A stretch of 64,000 bases of DNA from Pisaster brevispinus (taxonomy: Eukaryota > Echinodermata > Asteroidea > Forcipulatida > Asteriidae): assembly GCA_023634235.1 (NCBI GenBank), contig JAMKCF010000015.1, positions 5,991,698 to 6,055,697 of the forward strand, written 5' to 3'. Each line of letters begins with the position of its first letter. Within the stretch, counting starts at the first letter, position 1. The position numbers and the translations under genes are program-made. The notes under the pieces are model-generated. The model did not search any database. It was not told the origin of the DNA and saw only the letters and a program-made list of their open reading frames with translations. Shown piece by piece: positions 24,801-39,800 of the stretch.

Positions 24801-27800
24801 AGGGCCATTCTGCATGGAAAGACAAAAACAAAGCGGACATTTAGTTGACAATTTCATAAGCAACAGTCATGTACAGAGCACTCTTGCACTCAGCATCACA
24901 GTGCATTTACAAAAGAAACATTAAGGAAATACAAATAGGAGAAGTAAAACAGGCATGAAACATAAAATAAAAATCTAAATTTAATGGAAAGCAAGCAAGT
25001 AAAAAGGAATATTAATTTTTTTTTACCAGGATTAGGGTGCTTCAGGTGGGTTTAACAAATAAAGAAAAAGGATGGCTTGCTCTAAATGTTTCATTTTGTG
25101 ACCGGTTTTGAAGCCCATAGACCTTTAACATGGTGGGGCCATCTTGATTTTCTCCCATTCAAATCTATGTGACTAAACCGAGGCTGGAAGGAGAAATAGT
25201 CTGGTTTCTTTTTGCAAGACGAATAGTAGCACTCATTAATGTCCTTGGATACAAGGAACATGACCAAGATAGTGGGCAACAAGACAAGTCTATTCCAAAG
25301 CTCCAAGGCTCTGACAGTACAGTCGAGCTCAGACAATCTGGCGTACATTTTAAGTACATTCCCAGAGTAGTACAACATGAAACGCAGTCCCTAATCTGTT
25401 AATGATTTCAAAGAAAATTCCTGGAATGACAGACATGTACATCTTCAGGGACTGGCTAAAAAAAAAAGAGACGCAGTTAAGACATAGCCAGACATCAAAT
25501 ATCTCAGCTGAAGGTCTTTGTGCACTAACCGGAATTTCGGTGTTAAATACAAGGGTGAGAGTCACTGCAGACAAAACAGTCTGAAACTGGGATCCAGATC
25601 TTGCTTAGGAGGTACATTGAAGTGATGACATTTTCACCTTTTAAATAACCCCTGGAGTTATGGATTCCAAGGAGCTTTTGGGAACAGAATCCCCAGAGCT
25701 TGCGAGGTAGAAAGAGCATGACTTATTTTATTTGGAAGAAAAACACAGCATTGCTTATTCACCAGGCAGACTTTTAAAAGACTGAATCAAGATAAAAGTC
25801 TGAAATTTCTCATTCCTGGTATACCCCCCTCCCATCATTCTTTTGCCAAGTCTACCAATGGTGGGCAAACTGCTGGCAGCCACCAATATTGAAGAGGAAA
25901 ACAAAAACAAACATCTTGACATACTTCAAAACGCTGATGTTCCATAAAGACTCTACGTACAATACATGCATGATGGAGATGCATCCCCTATTATTGAAAA
26001 TTGTGTACCCTTTTCATTCGGTTTAGGAAAAAAAAAAAAAACCTCAAAAGAACAGCAACAAAAAATGCCAGAAATGTGGCATCAACTTCGGTGATCACGT
26101 TAAAGTAAAAAAAGAAGAAGAAGAAAAAAACCCAAACAAAATTCTGTTTTTTCATTTTGCTTATTTTGATTACTGACAATGTACAGTAAAGGCGATTTGT
26201 GGGGGTGTTCAACCACTATTTGCTTAACTTCGACAGTAGCTCAGACGGAAGTCAGTTTCTCTGGAGGTTGGTTGATGACAGTAAATTTCATAACGACTGA
26301 ACTTTCTGATTCAATCTAAACATTATTGTTGTTTTTATTATTTACAAATCATGCATTATCTGACTTTAATGATAGGAAATTTCATAACGACTAATCGTTT
26401 TGTGTTTTCTTGATATTTACAAATCCTGCATTCTCTTTAAGGCCAGCCGAGTTCTAAATAAAAAAAAAGACAAACAATAAAATAAAAACAGACGAGGGCG
26501 ACGGATATTCTCCGACCTCTATCCTTATCCAAATCCTTCTGCAACCACTCAAAGCGACAGACTCTCCTCTTTAATTCCAGGCTCACGCTCGGGTTTCGCA
26601 TTAAGCCTCCATGAATTCCAATTAATATCATCGATAATGTGTCGCTAAATCTCTGACGAAGTACGTACTGATATTAAAATGTGGACAGGCATGGAGAAGA
26701 AGAAGAAAAAGAAAAAAAAAAGGAGTGGGAAATTTGAGGAGGTAGTTTATTGACGGATCACGACGAAATTGGAAATGGCAAAGGGTTTTGGCGGGGGGGG
26801 GGGGGGGGGGGGGGGGGTAATAGTAATAGCTTTTTTGTGTGTACTCTTCTCTCCAGCAATCACCTGCTATCTTTTTAAAGAAGGCCTTGAGGGTACACGA
26901 CTGTGTGAGGCAACAAGGCGTGGGTGAATCTGATCCTCCACTCAAGGTAGTCAATATGTAAAGTATTATCTTATCGTCAAATGGTCAAGAATGCGGCAAG
27001 GTTTTCCTGACGAAGTGGCTGCTTTCCTAAGTAGGTTGGTTTCAAAATTGTTGATATACTGTACACAGTTGTAACTTGTTGGATCTTTTACACATTATGC
27101 ACAACTAATTGTATTGTAATTGTTTTGTTGTTGTTGTAAATCTGTCAAGAATACGGTAAGGTTTTCCTGAACAAATAATGAATTGTTTAGTCAATCTGGT
27201 TTCTAAATTATTTATATTTTGTAAAAAAAAAATTGATTCCTTGCACAATCACATTTTGTTTTTTAAACTTACAGATAAATCATTTTTATACATGATATTT
27301 GTTTTACTTCTTTCAGGAAAATCTGAAGGTGAAGAAAGAAAAAAAACCAAAAAACTGGAAAAAAACAATAACAATCCCCTAAACCTCCAGCTTAATTTTA
27401 CATTAATATGACAGACCTTGGATAAAAAAAAAATTAAAAAATAAAACTATTCATTATGCTCCCCTCTGTTGTCTTTGTGCCCTTGGCAATCACCGTGACT
27501 CATATTAACATGTGCTATATAACTTCACCATTGAAACAAGCCGGTGTTCTAGAGATTATCATGGGCTGGCAGCACACTATTATTAATACCCTAGTGCCGC
27601 TGCTGCGTGAGCGCTGGGAGAATCCCATAATGAGGTCGGCTTAGTAAGCTGACCTTTGGTATTAAACAAAATAATAAATAAATAAATAAAATAGAAGAGA
27701 GAATTGTTGTCATTACGTGTGTGCCCATCCAGGCAGATGATGTACGCTGCATATGTGCACTGTGGCTGAATGAATGGATGGTGCATGTGTATGTGTGCTC

Positions 27801-30800
27801 GGTAAATGATGGGGAATATATTTTTAATAATCTAATCGGACTACCACATATTTTCTGCGTTACAAGTTACTGACTGTACATGCACTGCTCGTTAATATAA
27901 TTCAGTCAGGAAAGTTGATGGTTTTTTTTCTTTTCTTTTCATCTGATTGTCCAATCATGGAAAACATCAATATTTACGTACATGCGTTGGGCCTGAACCA
28001 TTTATGATCAGAATGAAGTAGTGAATGTTATTATTTTTTTTTCTCCAATAATAATGTGAGGTCTAAAACAAGACTGTCTGTTGGAACACCCACTGGCCAG
28101 TAATTTTAGCATTTGGCCAGGGGCCCCTCAAACGAAAAAGTCCTGCAGTCTAGTGTTTTTCTCAAAATAAAAAAAAAATTAAAATACAAATTTTAAAAGT
28201 AAATTTTTAAATTTACTAAATGTTCACTTAATTCAAGTAATAAACTACAAGTAATAAATGTACACTCCATAAAATTGCAACAGCTGATTTCAGTTGTTGA
28301 AAACCCCCAAATGAGGACAATGTGCTTACATGCTGAAATGGTGCATGGTTGTTCACTATTTCCTCCTGACTCACACAACAGATTAAGCCAAAATTTTCAC
28401 AGGTTTGTTATTTCATGTACATGTATATGGTCGATCACACAAAACATGAACCCTTTCAACATGTATGACTATTTTGTCAGCTCTAAAATCTTCTTTGGTT
28501 TTTTACTCATACACCGGAGTGTGATAAGCACCGTGCACTCAGTACTTTTCCCGAGTTCTGTAAAAAAAAAATAATAATAATCCACAGGCAAACCAACCTG
28601 GTGGGATTCGAACCTCGGCCGTTGCATTGCTAGAGCAGATGTCTCACCACTCGACTCCTGAGCTAGCCCAGTGGCTAGAGGCAGTTCAAATCCTACGCTT
28701 TAGCAGTTGGGAACAGCAACGATGCTGAAACATAAGGGGCAACAAGGCCAAGACCAGGCAACCAGATGCTGCATGAAGGCAACAGAGGCAATTGCCTCTG
28801 GTCATATTCATTGCCTTGATGCCCCTTGAAATGTTTGCCCCTTTACAATGACCAAAAAATAACCTTGGTGCCCTTGCCCGTCAAGAACGAAGCATCGGGC
28901 TTGTGTACATGTAACTCCTGGCCTGAACATGACTACAAAAGTACATAACAATATAAAAAAACAACATTCAGTCTTGAACCCCTCCAGCCCTACATGGAAC
29001 AATCCGCATAAATGTTATGTAAATTTATTCAAATGATGTGTAGCGCTTAGGGGTCAGGTCAAACCCAATCACAGCAATGCAAAAGTAAAATCAATACGAT
29101 CAGGCTGCATGTATTATAATGTAGTACACACACATCATACCACCCTGATGGGTACTAAATTTACTATCAGTATCACACATTTTGTTGTGCATGTTCAAAA
29201 TGACACCGTTGTGTTGAATAAGGAACTTCCTGCCAGTAAAAGTGTGTGTCCGGTTGGGAAAAGCCAGCGAATTAATTTCTGTTCCTTCCTGGTCATTCAC
29301 AACACATATCACGGATTGCACAGAGGGGATGTTACACAAGGCACTGCCGCTATTTATTTAGTTGTTTTTTGAGAAAAAAGAAAAAAGAAAATGAAAGATA
29401 AAATAATAATCTGAGATCATTTATAATGATATTATTAATATTGTTACATGTATTTTAACTCAGCCGTCAGATCAACGCAAAACAAAACAATACAATACGA
29501 TGCACCTCATCTGGTTTTAAACAAAATATAGACTTTCAAAAATACAATTATGTATGATTGCTGTCGTTACAGGTTGGCCTAATGATGCACAATTATTTTC
29601 GGTCTCGGCCAAGATATGCGTTTTGCTCAACACTGTATGTATTAGGCCTAGTATGTATTTATGTAAAATTTAAAAAACTGAGTAAATTTTTTGACAGTAA
29701 CTGATTTGTCTGCGCAGTGTTCAAGTGACAATTGTTAATTTTAAATCAGAGTTTGCCTTAATCACAAACTCATGAATTACATAGACAACATCAATGACGA
29801 TCAGGCACTCATACATGTCAATAAATTAACGAGATTCACTAAAACTTACCAGAACTAAGATTTTTAACCCAAATCACTTGACCCAAAAAGCCCCATGCAC
29901 ATGACTGAAAAACAATCCCAATTTTGAAATTGATTTATTTATTAATTTAAATAATTATTTATTTTATGTAAGTATGTATATAAAATATTTTTATTTAATT
30001 TTTATTTTTATTTTTATATTTTTTTTGGGGGGAGGGGAATTGAGATTGAAATCACAAAAATCCTCAGGAAAACACCATTAAGAATGCCCCAGATTGTACA
30101 GAGGGCTTTTAAAACCAAAAATAAACACCCAAGAAAAAAGAAAAAAACACATTTGGAGGACCTCATTCCAATTCAGCGTGCCTAAGGCCAAACTTCCAAA
30201 ATTTGGGTTCAGAAGCCTGGGGACAGTGCAAAAGTGCAATAGGTTATAATGTACACTGACATCTGCAGGAACTGCAAATACACACTGTATATAAGGAGTA
30301 AGCTTTTCTAAACAGTCTTAAGCAAACTTTAAATATATGCTTTGATTATGTAACTCATTGATAACATTTTTTATTGCTTGGTTTAGCAATCTATGTTTGG
30401 TCACAATTCATGTGCAGCTGATGACTAGCATTCAGGTCTCCTTAAGAATTTTTGGGGGAATTATTTGTAGCATGTACGTATAATTGACATTATAACGGGC
30501 TGTATTTTACTGTTGGTTCGGAGCATCGTCGTCTTCAAACGGCAGGGATAAATGTTTGAGAAGATTCACTAAGGGACCTTGAACAGTCCAAACATAGCTG
30601 TCCTTTCACACAAAGTGCAATTTGTAAAATGTCACAACCATGCTAAAATAAAGCGCGGGACACCTGCTAAACTGCTGTCGTGTGATGAGACACATGGTGG
30701 GAGCACACTAATGTAACGTGTCTACACATCCATTGTTTGCGTACAAACATGATTCCGTGCACTTTTGAGAAAACAACGGTTTCCACCTGCTACTTGCTCT

Positions 30801-33800
30801 CCAAAGGTAATTTAGTTGTCATCAAGTAATGACAACAGTGGCTGAAGCAAAGAGAGCACAAATGTGAGCAACTCATAAATGTCAATCAACATGTGATAAG
30901 TCATAGTCAATTGTGCGTCCTTCTTTGATAAAAAATACTGTCAGAAATATCAACATTTTCCTTAAAGTTACACATTTTAAAAGTGTACTTGGTCTCCGAC
31001 CCTCACCCCTACATACTCTTTGTATGACCGTGACAATATGAACAACTTTGGATGGTTCCTACGGTAGGTCTTCCTCAACACAGTTTCTCAAAAGCCTTCC
31101 CTTTACATGTATTTTCATCCAGATTCTACGCAATCCTTCTTGAAAATGGTGTCCCAAACCGCCAATAAACAAGCAATCGGCAATTGACAATGTGTGCCGA
31201 GTGCCCCTGGGAGACTCACTCAGACTTGCACCCCCATCGACCCTGGCTTGAACAGGGAGGTTTCGTTTTCCTTAACGAGATGGCTAGACAGCAGTTGTAC
31301 AGACACAACAACTAGCAGCAATACACCCCACCAAGGAGAGAGAGAGAGAAAAATAAAAATAAAAGAGAGAGAGAGAGAGAGAGAGAAAAAAAACCCAAAC
31401 AAAAACAAAAACGGGGATGCAGGTTTGCACCCTGCAGTGGCATACAAACTGCTCAAAGGTAAAAAGCCAGAAAAGGTTGTCCGTGCAAAATGTTTCATAA
31501 TCCATTTTGCTTCTGAAAACCTTTCACGCTCTTTTGAATTAGTAAGTACATGTGATAAAAAAATACGATCCAATCAAAGTTATTTAAATCAAAAGGGGAG
31601 ACAAAAAATTAATATCCAAGTCAACCAGGTTACATTTCAATTGCTAGGACACACGAGTCAAATCTTTTTTAATTTCATTTTTGTTTAGCTTAAGTGAAAA
31701 AACCAACTGCATCACCACTCAAAAAAAGGAATTAATAATAACACCCAAAACCAAAAACCCAAACCCCGTCAGGGAACCAGTCTCAACCTCCTTTCCCAAC
31801 ACCCTGGCTACCAGCTAAATCTTCTAAAGCATAACACAGGGACAACCCACTGGTGCCCTGCTACTGACCCATGGCCCTTGGCCTTTATGATGAAAAGGGG
31901 GGGGGGGCGCGCAACAAAGACGGACTCCGCATGATTCATTCTCTTTCTCCAGCGCCAATCAAAACAAATTTTCACCTCGCGCGGTAAGAACCACAGAGAC
32001 AAACGTGTTGTCAGCTGTGGCCAGCCCCAGGGTTTTTACCTAAACACACCTGCTGGCTGATTATACCCTTTGACCTTTTGCAAATAAAAATACTACATAA
32101 CGCTCTCTTGGGCTGAGAGGCTGACCTGGTACATCTCCACCCCCCCCCCACCCTGGATTGATTGGACTTCCCATGCAAGCAGGGAAAGGATACTGCGCTA
32201 ATACAAATAACTGGACTAGAAAATTACTCTGAATTAAAAAAAAAGAAACAAAAAGTGCAGACACAAGCCTGAGCAAAAAGTGCACATAAATTACAACATG
32301 CATCCTTGATCTTTGCCACATTAACATACACGTACGCACTTCATGTAGTAGTCAACACAAAAACAGTCAAACTAAACAGTGTTGACATTCCTGTGAAATG
32401 TACAGGTGGATTGTACGTACATGTACTGCAAAGCTGTAGAACAAAACCAATGTACAAACGGGACAAACTCAACTACTGTAAACTCAATTTGTGAATTTCA
32501 TTTCCTTGTTTGTCCAAGCCAAATATTCTCAAATTAAATAGGATACAGGTGTCCTTCGTCTTCACTGGACTCACATTTCACGCGTGATCGACTGTTTGTA
32601 ATGTAACCGTGTTCTTGTACTATGTGTTGTTAAATGTGTTTTGAAAATTGTGTTAAAGGTATTTTGTAAAATGTGTGTCAATGCTAATAAATCAGTTAAT
32701 CAAAAACAAATATTATACCTTGTTTTGCAAAAAAAACAAACCTTTGTAGCAAAAAAGGTTACCAGAAAGAAAACAAAACAAACATTCAATGAACATTGCT
32801 TGGTCTGGTTCCCTGCTAACTTCTGCTAAGCAAAACAAAATTGTTAAGTAGCTTTACGAATTTGGGTCCTGCATGGAAACTGCTGAACAGAATGGGTAAA
32901 GAACCAGTGACAAACACAGGATGGGTGCAGAGCGAGTCAATGCTGGGGAGAGGGTGGGGGTGGGGGTGAGCTACATGTAGATGGATTCTGGCATCCTTCA
33001 ATTCATGCCGAGATGCATCTCTGGCCAACAACTTTCCCCTAGAGCATGCTCATTCATTATGTCAACTTCAATATTGTCTTTTTTTTCGAACGAGTGCATT
33101 GCAAGTGAGTCCCAAAAGAAATCTGCTGCACTACAATGACCTCTTTAACAGTGTTATAACATGCTTGAACATCTTCTAAAATTTGTTAGTAAACAACAAT
33201 ACCAAGAAAGAAAAAAAAGAAAGAAAAAAAAAGAAAAAAAAGAAAGAAGAGAATTAAGGGTAAGAAAAAAGAGATTAACAAAAAGAAGAGCTTGTTAACT
33301 TCAAGTGCAAACCTTTCCCAAATAGACCTCTTCCGTCATCCCAAACACAATTCATATCTATTGGCTGGGATTTCCCCAACCCAAATATTTTCAGTCAGTA
33401 AAAAAAAAAAAAAAATATATACAAAAATGTCAAGAACACAAACCTCCCGGCGTCCCGGCTTAAAATAACCCGACTACGCTTCTGATCAACAGTGCCACCC
33501 AACACATGTTATGAATGACCCAGTTTCATCTGGCACCGAGCCAAACGGGGAAAGCCCCTCCCCCCCCCTATACGCTGGATGCGATCGGGAGTAAAGTAGT
33601 AGTAGACGTGTTTGTCCGACGGACGTTTGCGGTTGCATCGCTCCCGGCGGGGTTTAACTCACTGTCGCAATCGTGGGGGCCCCCAACGTTATTAGCTCAG
33701 GGTGATATCAAGAGCTTCGAGTCGATAACCTGACCTTCACCCCTCTAACGGATCAGCTTAACGAGCCGTGCTGATTTCCCGATTTTCATTCATTGTCACT

Positions 33801-36800
33801 ATCTTGATTAATGTGATTATGTAATCAAAGACACTGCGATGGCTCAGGCTATTTCATAGGTCACAGCAATGCTCCTACACGTGTAGATATGAGCAGGGTT
33901 TGCCATGATGGTCAATGAAAGGCCAGCAGGACCAGTTAGCTTTTCATTTCATTAGTCCGCCAGCTTTTGCACTTGTCCAGGGCTAGAATTTAACACTGGA
34001 CCGCAGGCCCGAGGCCAGTGATTTTAGCATCGGGCCAGTAAACTCATAACCAGACAAGCCCGGTGGTCTTGTGTTTTCTATTGAGTAATAATAGGCTCAC
34101 ATTGTGTAATATTTTTGTGAGTCTGATAAACAACTTTCAATTCTCTTCAGTAGCGAAGTACTACACATAAGACAAATGAGAAAGATTTTCTCTTAGTGCC
34201 GGTTCAACTCATTTTGATTTTGGTCTTGTAAAATAACTTCTGGTCCAGTAAAAATTGTGAGCTACAAGCCCTGCAGTCTTGTGGATATTTCTCCCAAATT
34301 CGAGCCCTGTTGTCCATAATCATATAAAGACAGGGATGCTGTTCAACACTGAACTAGCCAGCTGGACCATAAACAGTGTCTCTTGACTGGTCCTCAGGTG
34401 TTTTAACTGGCATTTGGCCAGCGGACCATTCATAAGGGCGAACGATGATGAGCTCAAACAACATTCAACGACTGGTGATGATCAGCTGACCGGAGCCAAA
34501 GAATCACATCGATTGATGTGGACTTGTACGGGAAAACTCTCAACGAGTTGCAGGGTCTGATGGCAGTGAACGACCCACTTTTTTTTTGGCAAAGGGCCAC
34601 CGCACGGTTTGGGGGAAACCCCGGTCTTGCATATGAGGTTTGGGTCATTACATTTTGAGGTCACAGACTCCGGAGGGCCACGCTCCTCGGGAGTGTCAAA
34701 AGGAGACAGCGATATGACGGAGGCCAGGACCTTTCTAGCGTCAGAACACTCGGATGACTGTTATCAATATGTGGGAGTTTTACGGTCATTCCATTGTAGT
34801 TTTCCTTTGAGAGGGATTACGGCAAAAGAAAGAAACATAAACATACTTTTGGATCCGATAACAAACCTCATGAATGGACTAGTTTGGCTGGCAGCCTTTT
34901 TTCTCACTGCAAACCGCAACACAGAAGATTAGAGAATACATTGTAGAACATTTTGACAGTTCTCTTTCAGAACATCAACTTATTCTCCCTGTACCTGTTC
35001 TTGAAATGCCAACTCGTCAACTTGATGGGGGGGGGAAGGACCTTACTAGCAAGACAATACTTTCATCCGGTCTGAATGACATTACATCATTATTGTCTAC
35101 AGTAAGTGGCGTCACATGTACCCCCACTCAACCCACACAAAAGAGCTAAACGTTTAAGACGTACACCAGTTTCACACAGCGAATTAAAAATACACACATT
35201 TTCTCAGCGAGGTAAAAACGGGGGTGTGCTTGAGCCAAGGTGAGAGACCCTGAGAAACAGGCAGAGGGACAGAGCTTGGTCACCTCAAAACAGAGATCAT
35301 AAGAAGCGGTACGTCTGTCTTGCCAAGTATTAAACACATCTTCAACCCTACTAAGAAGAAAATTTGCAGGCCAAGGGAGGTCAACGAAAAATCAGAAAAT
35401 CATACAAGAATCAAGAAACTGCAGGCATTGAGTCCTGGTTGCACTAAAATGCAGCAAAGAGCTGTTTCCATTTACCATACGATAACTATCTTGTCTAGAT
35501 ATTAGGGGGGGGGAGGAGAAGGGGGGGGGGGTAAGCCAGCTTCTCCCGAAACCACAAGGCCATTAATTCACCTCAGGAGCTGTATTACGCAATGTCTGGC
35601 CCCATTAAGTGATGACCCCAAGTGAACTCAACTCTGAACAGAGAACAAGGAGGGCCTGTCTGTTCCTCCTGGACACTGGGTACAAGGGGGGTCCTTGATG
35701 GGTTCAGGGGAACAAAGGGCGTTACCCAAGGAAACGGGTGTTAGTGCAAGTCAGAGCATAGCTTGAAGTGGTATGTAATAATATGCTCAATGCACAGTAC
35801 ATGTACGGGCCTTGTCACACATGCAATTTTTACATTCAACTTTGGAGGCAATTACATATAACTGAACAGTATGCATAATTCAGACATTGGCAGCACAAAA
35901 GACAAGTGGCTTTACAAACTCCAAGAAAACAGTGTGAACATTGAAATATACAAATGATTATTAGTTTATCTTTGAGATTGTCTGGAACTGGTTGCCTACA
36001 AAGTGACAAAGCCATCCAAGTCAGTGGCACTGGTACTAAGCAAAGCAAGTAACAGATAACAGAAATACGACTTATCAAGTAATAAACCACAAGAGAAACT
36101 GACCGACTAGACTTTAAACAGTTTGGATTTGTTCAAATCCGAAAAATAAGAAATATGACTTCCGAGTAAAATGCCTTGTGCCCAATGCCAAAATCCTGCC
36201 CAAAACAGACTGCTTCACAAAGAGGGTGCACCCAGGCCTGGGATTATACAGAGGACACGGTGGCCTTTCTGTTGCCCTAGTCTCGGTGCCCCTTCAAAAG
36301 TTTCCCAAAGACTTTTAAGATTTTCCAGTGGAAGTGTCCTTTGCATAATGAAAACGGCCTTGCCCTCTCAAAGATGAAAACTCCAGGCCTGCGCATCAAA
36401 TGTTGACAAGAAGTCACAACAACAGTCTCCCGTGGCCGTACACTCCACTGACCAGCAGAAAGCAATAACTCCAACACCACAGGATACACAAGGTTTTCAA
36501 CACTGGGATACATATTTTGTGAGCCGATTACTGTCTCCACCCAAGCATGGCATGCCGCTTCTGGAATGCAGTTATGGTTTTGATAAAAATCTCTTAATGC
36601 ATGAGAGACGAGGGTACAAGTAAATATACGCCACAGATAGCCCAAAATAGACTGCATATTTCGTGATCTGGAACACAATATGCAGAAAGCTGGGCCTAAT
36701 TTCTTAGAGATACATGTACTTGTTGGAATGCCTGACCCTGTGATTTAAGCAATGGTTATTTGGGCCTTCTGTCCCAAACCCTTCTAAATCCTTCACTTGG

Positions 36801-39800
36801 GCAATTGGATATTAGGAGGAATCGGGACTAAGTTTGTTTGAAAAACTAATAGAGATGTAGAAGGTGTCTTTTTTTTTTTTTTTTTAAATTAACCCATTCC
36901 TGGGGTGCGTTTTCGCGGATGTCACCAATAACTGTTTCGGTCACTGACCAGTGTTAACCAATAGCCAAGTCAACCAAAACAGTTATTGGTTACGACTGCA
37001 AAACACACCTCTGCCAGCGACGATCAAACACGATAAACAGCACACTGGCTGGCTATCAAAACTTTCATGAAAAAAAAAAAAAAAAATCAACAGGCTAGGA
37101 GCATGAACAGCAACATTAATACGACTTTTAAAGAAAAAAAAAACACACCAACCCAGAAACCCAGACAGAAAGACCAATGTACGGTAACACTGTATCCAAA
37201 TTGTTATGCAGCGAGTGTTTGGGTGTTTAGGATTTAACCTGCCCTGGCTCAAACCCTATTCACCCAGCCAAGTCAGGACTGCTTCACTTCATAATCGAAT
37301 AAAAAAAAAAGGAGATTTGCATGGCATTAACTGACACAGGCTTAAGTTCTAGTGATCAATGAGGAGTGAATACACGCTGAATAATGGTTGCAGATGCAGT
37401 ACACTGTAAACAACGTCTTCTGCACTACCATACCACTCTTCTTCAAGATATGACCCAGCCTTCAATTATAAGTACCAAATACAGGCATGACTGACCATCA
37501 GCAAAAAAGTAGGACACTTCTAGGAGCACAAGAGATGACCTACATGTGTATGACTTATATAGAGGACATGATTCAAAATTTTCATGATGCAAAACATGTA
37601 AAACAAATTGTTATTGTTACTTTTTCAGGTCATTGATACAAGAAAAAAATAAAAACAAATTAGTAGGCCCTAGTCAAAATAAAATGAAACTGTAAATTGT
37701 GATGCAGGAAATTCGCCCTTGAAAAGCGCCCTCATACAGTCAAAAATACAGTCAAAAATACCGTCAATTTTGAAAACACATCTCAGGGATTTATGCGTTA
37801 AATGTGACAGACTAAAAGCTGTAACTATACCTAGACTCAGAGTCTAAGTATATATGTCTACTAAAAAGTAGGAACCTGACTACTCTTCTGCTCAGTTTCA
37901 CTTTGGTAACGGTAAACTAAATGTTAGACAAAAACAAGATGGCGATTATGACAACCTGAGGAAACGCTTCCAAGTCTGACAAGAAGACAAGAAGAAAAGC
38001 TTCCTTTCGTCCTTAAAATGTTGTGCATCACTCAAAAAGAACATTACCTCACCCCCCAAATAAATAAACAAACACAAAAACAAAAACAAATGCTCTGCAC
38101 TGCAGCTCCCCTTTGAAGTGTTCCTGGCATGATGGCTAGAGTCGGCAGTGAGAAGAAAATATTATCGGATCTCCATAGCTCTCGATGACGTCAAGCCTCG
38201 GTCGAGGAGACCTTGGGGGGACATGACCCCTGAACGAGGAGCGTAAATATAGCGCGAGAGGAGTCTGCTCGGTGATTCATATACATTCACCCTTCGATAT
38301 TATTCACAACAAGTGCACTACACTGGCCCGAAGGTAAAACTGCAACGCCGCCGCTGTTGCTGCGTAGGTGATGGCCATTTTAGAAATTACAAAAAGAAGA
38401 AGGGAAAAAAAAATCAATTTTATCTCTCTCATGCCTGGACGGGTACATCCACTCAGGACATTTTATCGGAACAAAATTGCCTACTGCGACAACATTTTTA
38501 TTGGCTTGTTTCTCAGGAAGACTTTACCTAGAAAAATATTGTATTTTCTCCTAAATATTTTACTGCAAACTTTTGCTGACATGATTTATATCTTTGTAGT
38601 GTATGTACCTTAATTACTTATGTTTCTAAATTGTGGTATGGTTCATCTATCAATGTGTAATATTGACTTATCATGGTTGTATTACAACTTGATTAGATTT
38701 CATTCGCCAAACCTTTTTATTTTTGTTCAGAGTTTTGTAACAGTAATTATGATGGTTTTTCCTTTTCAGATGGGCTTAATATTTTGTGCCATTTTTATTT
38801 ACTGGAAATAGTTTTGCTCGGCAGTGACTTGCTTAGTTTTTAAGATTTGTCCGGCGCTTTGGGGTGTAGTTTCTACCTAGAGCGCTCTACAATGTATCCA
38901 ATGTTTTGTTTCCCGAGGTAAAGCTGCCAGACATATAACTACACTTCAGACCAACCCCTACAGTAACCTCACAAGGAATTTACTGACTATTTGTGAATGC
39001 TGGCCACATAAACCAAGACAACACTGTAACCGTTTTGTGGTAAAACAACAATGACTTTAGTGTCCCCCCCCCACACCTTAAAGCACGGTACGCTCAGTGC
39101 TGTCTGGGACCTACAAGGGAGAAAAGAAAAAATTGAGGAAAAAAAAACCCCAAACACCAACCCTGGCACACTTCAAGTGTTCGTATTTGACTAATGTGCC
39201 CAAATGTGTGTCCCCAATTGGGTCTAACTACACAATGTAACTGGAGTATCAACCATGTTCCAAAGGTGCACTGTTGTGGGCTGACAGATGGCGAAGTAAC
39301 ACAAACATGACAACAACTGTTGTCAAACCGGTGGTTAAACACACCCCGACACACCTCCTGAGAATAACTACTCTGGGTGTTGACAGCCCGCGGCAATCCC
39401 ACAAGTTCTTGAAACTGAAAACTCCCAGCGAGTCTAATGGAATTGTTAAAAAAGAGTATTAAAAAATAAATCAAATACAGACCTGTAACTTGAAACATTG
39501 AAAAGAAGAAAGAAGAAAAGAAAACCCCACCAAAACAAAACAAACAAGAACAGGAAATTGCCTCGAACCCGCTCTCTATCAGAGCAGCCAAGATTTGCAT
39601 CTTGCAATCAGGGAGATTTTGTACACCAATCAGGCAGATGTTAAGAATCACATTCAACAAAACAAAGGAAAAGTTTCCATAATCAGGGAGATTTTCCAAT
39701 TTGTTCAACAGAACATGGAAAGATTGGTTTATTTTCAGGGAACTTTCTGCCGAATAAGGGCGAGTTGGCGGCTCTGCTCTGGGCCTATATGCTTGGACAG

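Noticed and set aside
31194..31688. 164-codon open frame on the plus strand
   Set aside because: It runs through a GA microsatellite (Arg-Glu repeat) and A-rich DNA; not a credible protein.
39094..39708. 204-codon open frame on the minus strand in intron 2
   Set aside because: It is rich in Phe and hydrophobic runs from A/T-rich DNA, has no recognisable domain and no splice sites that fit the TET phases.
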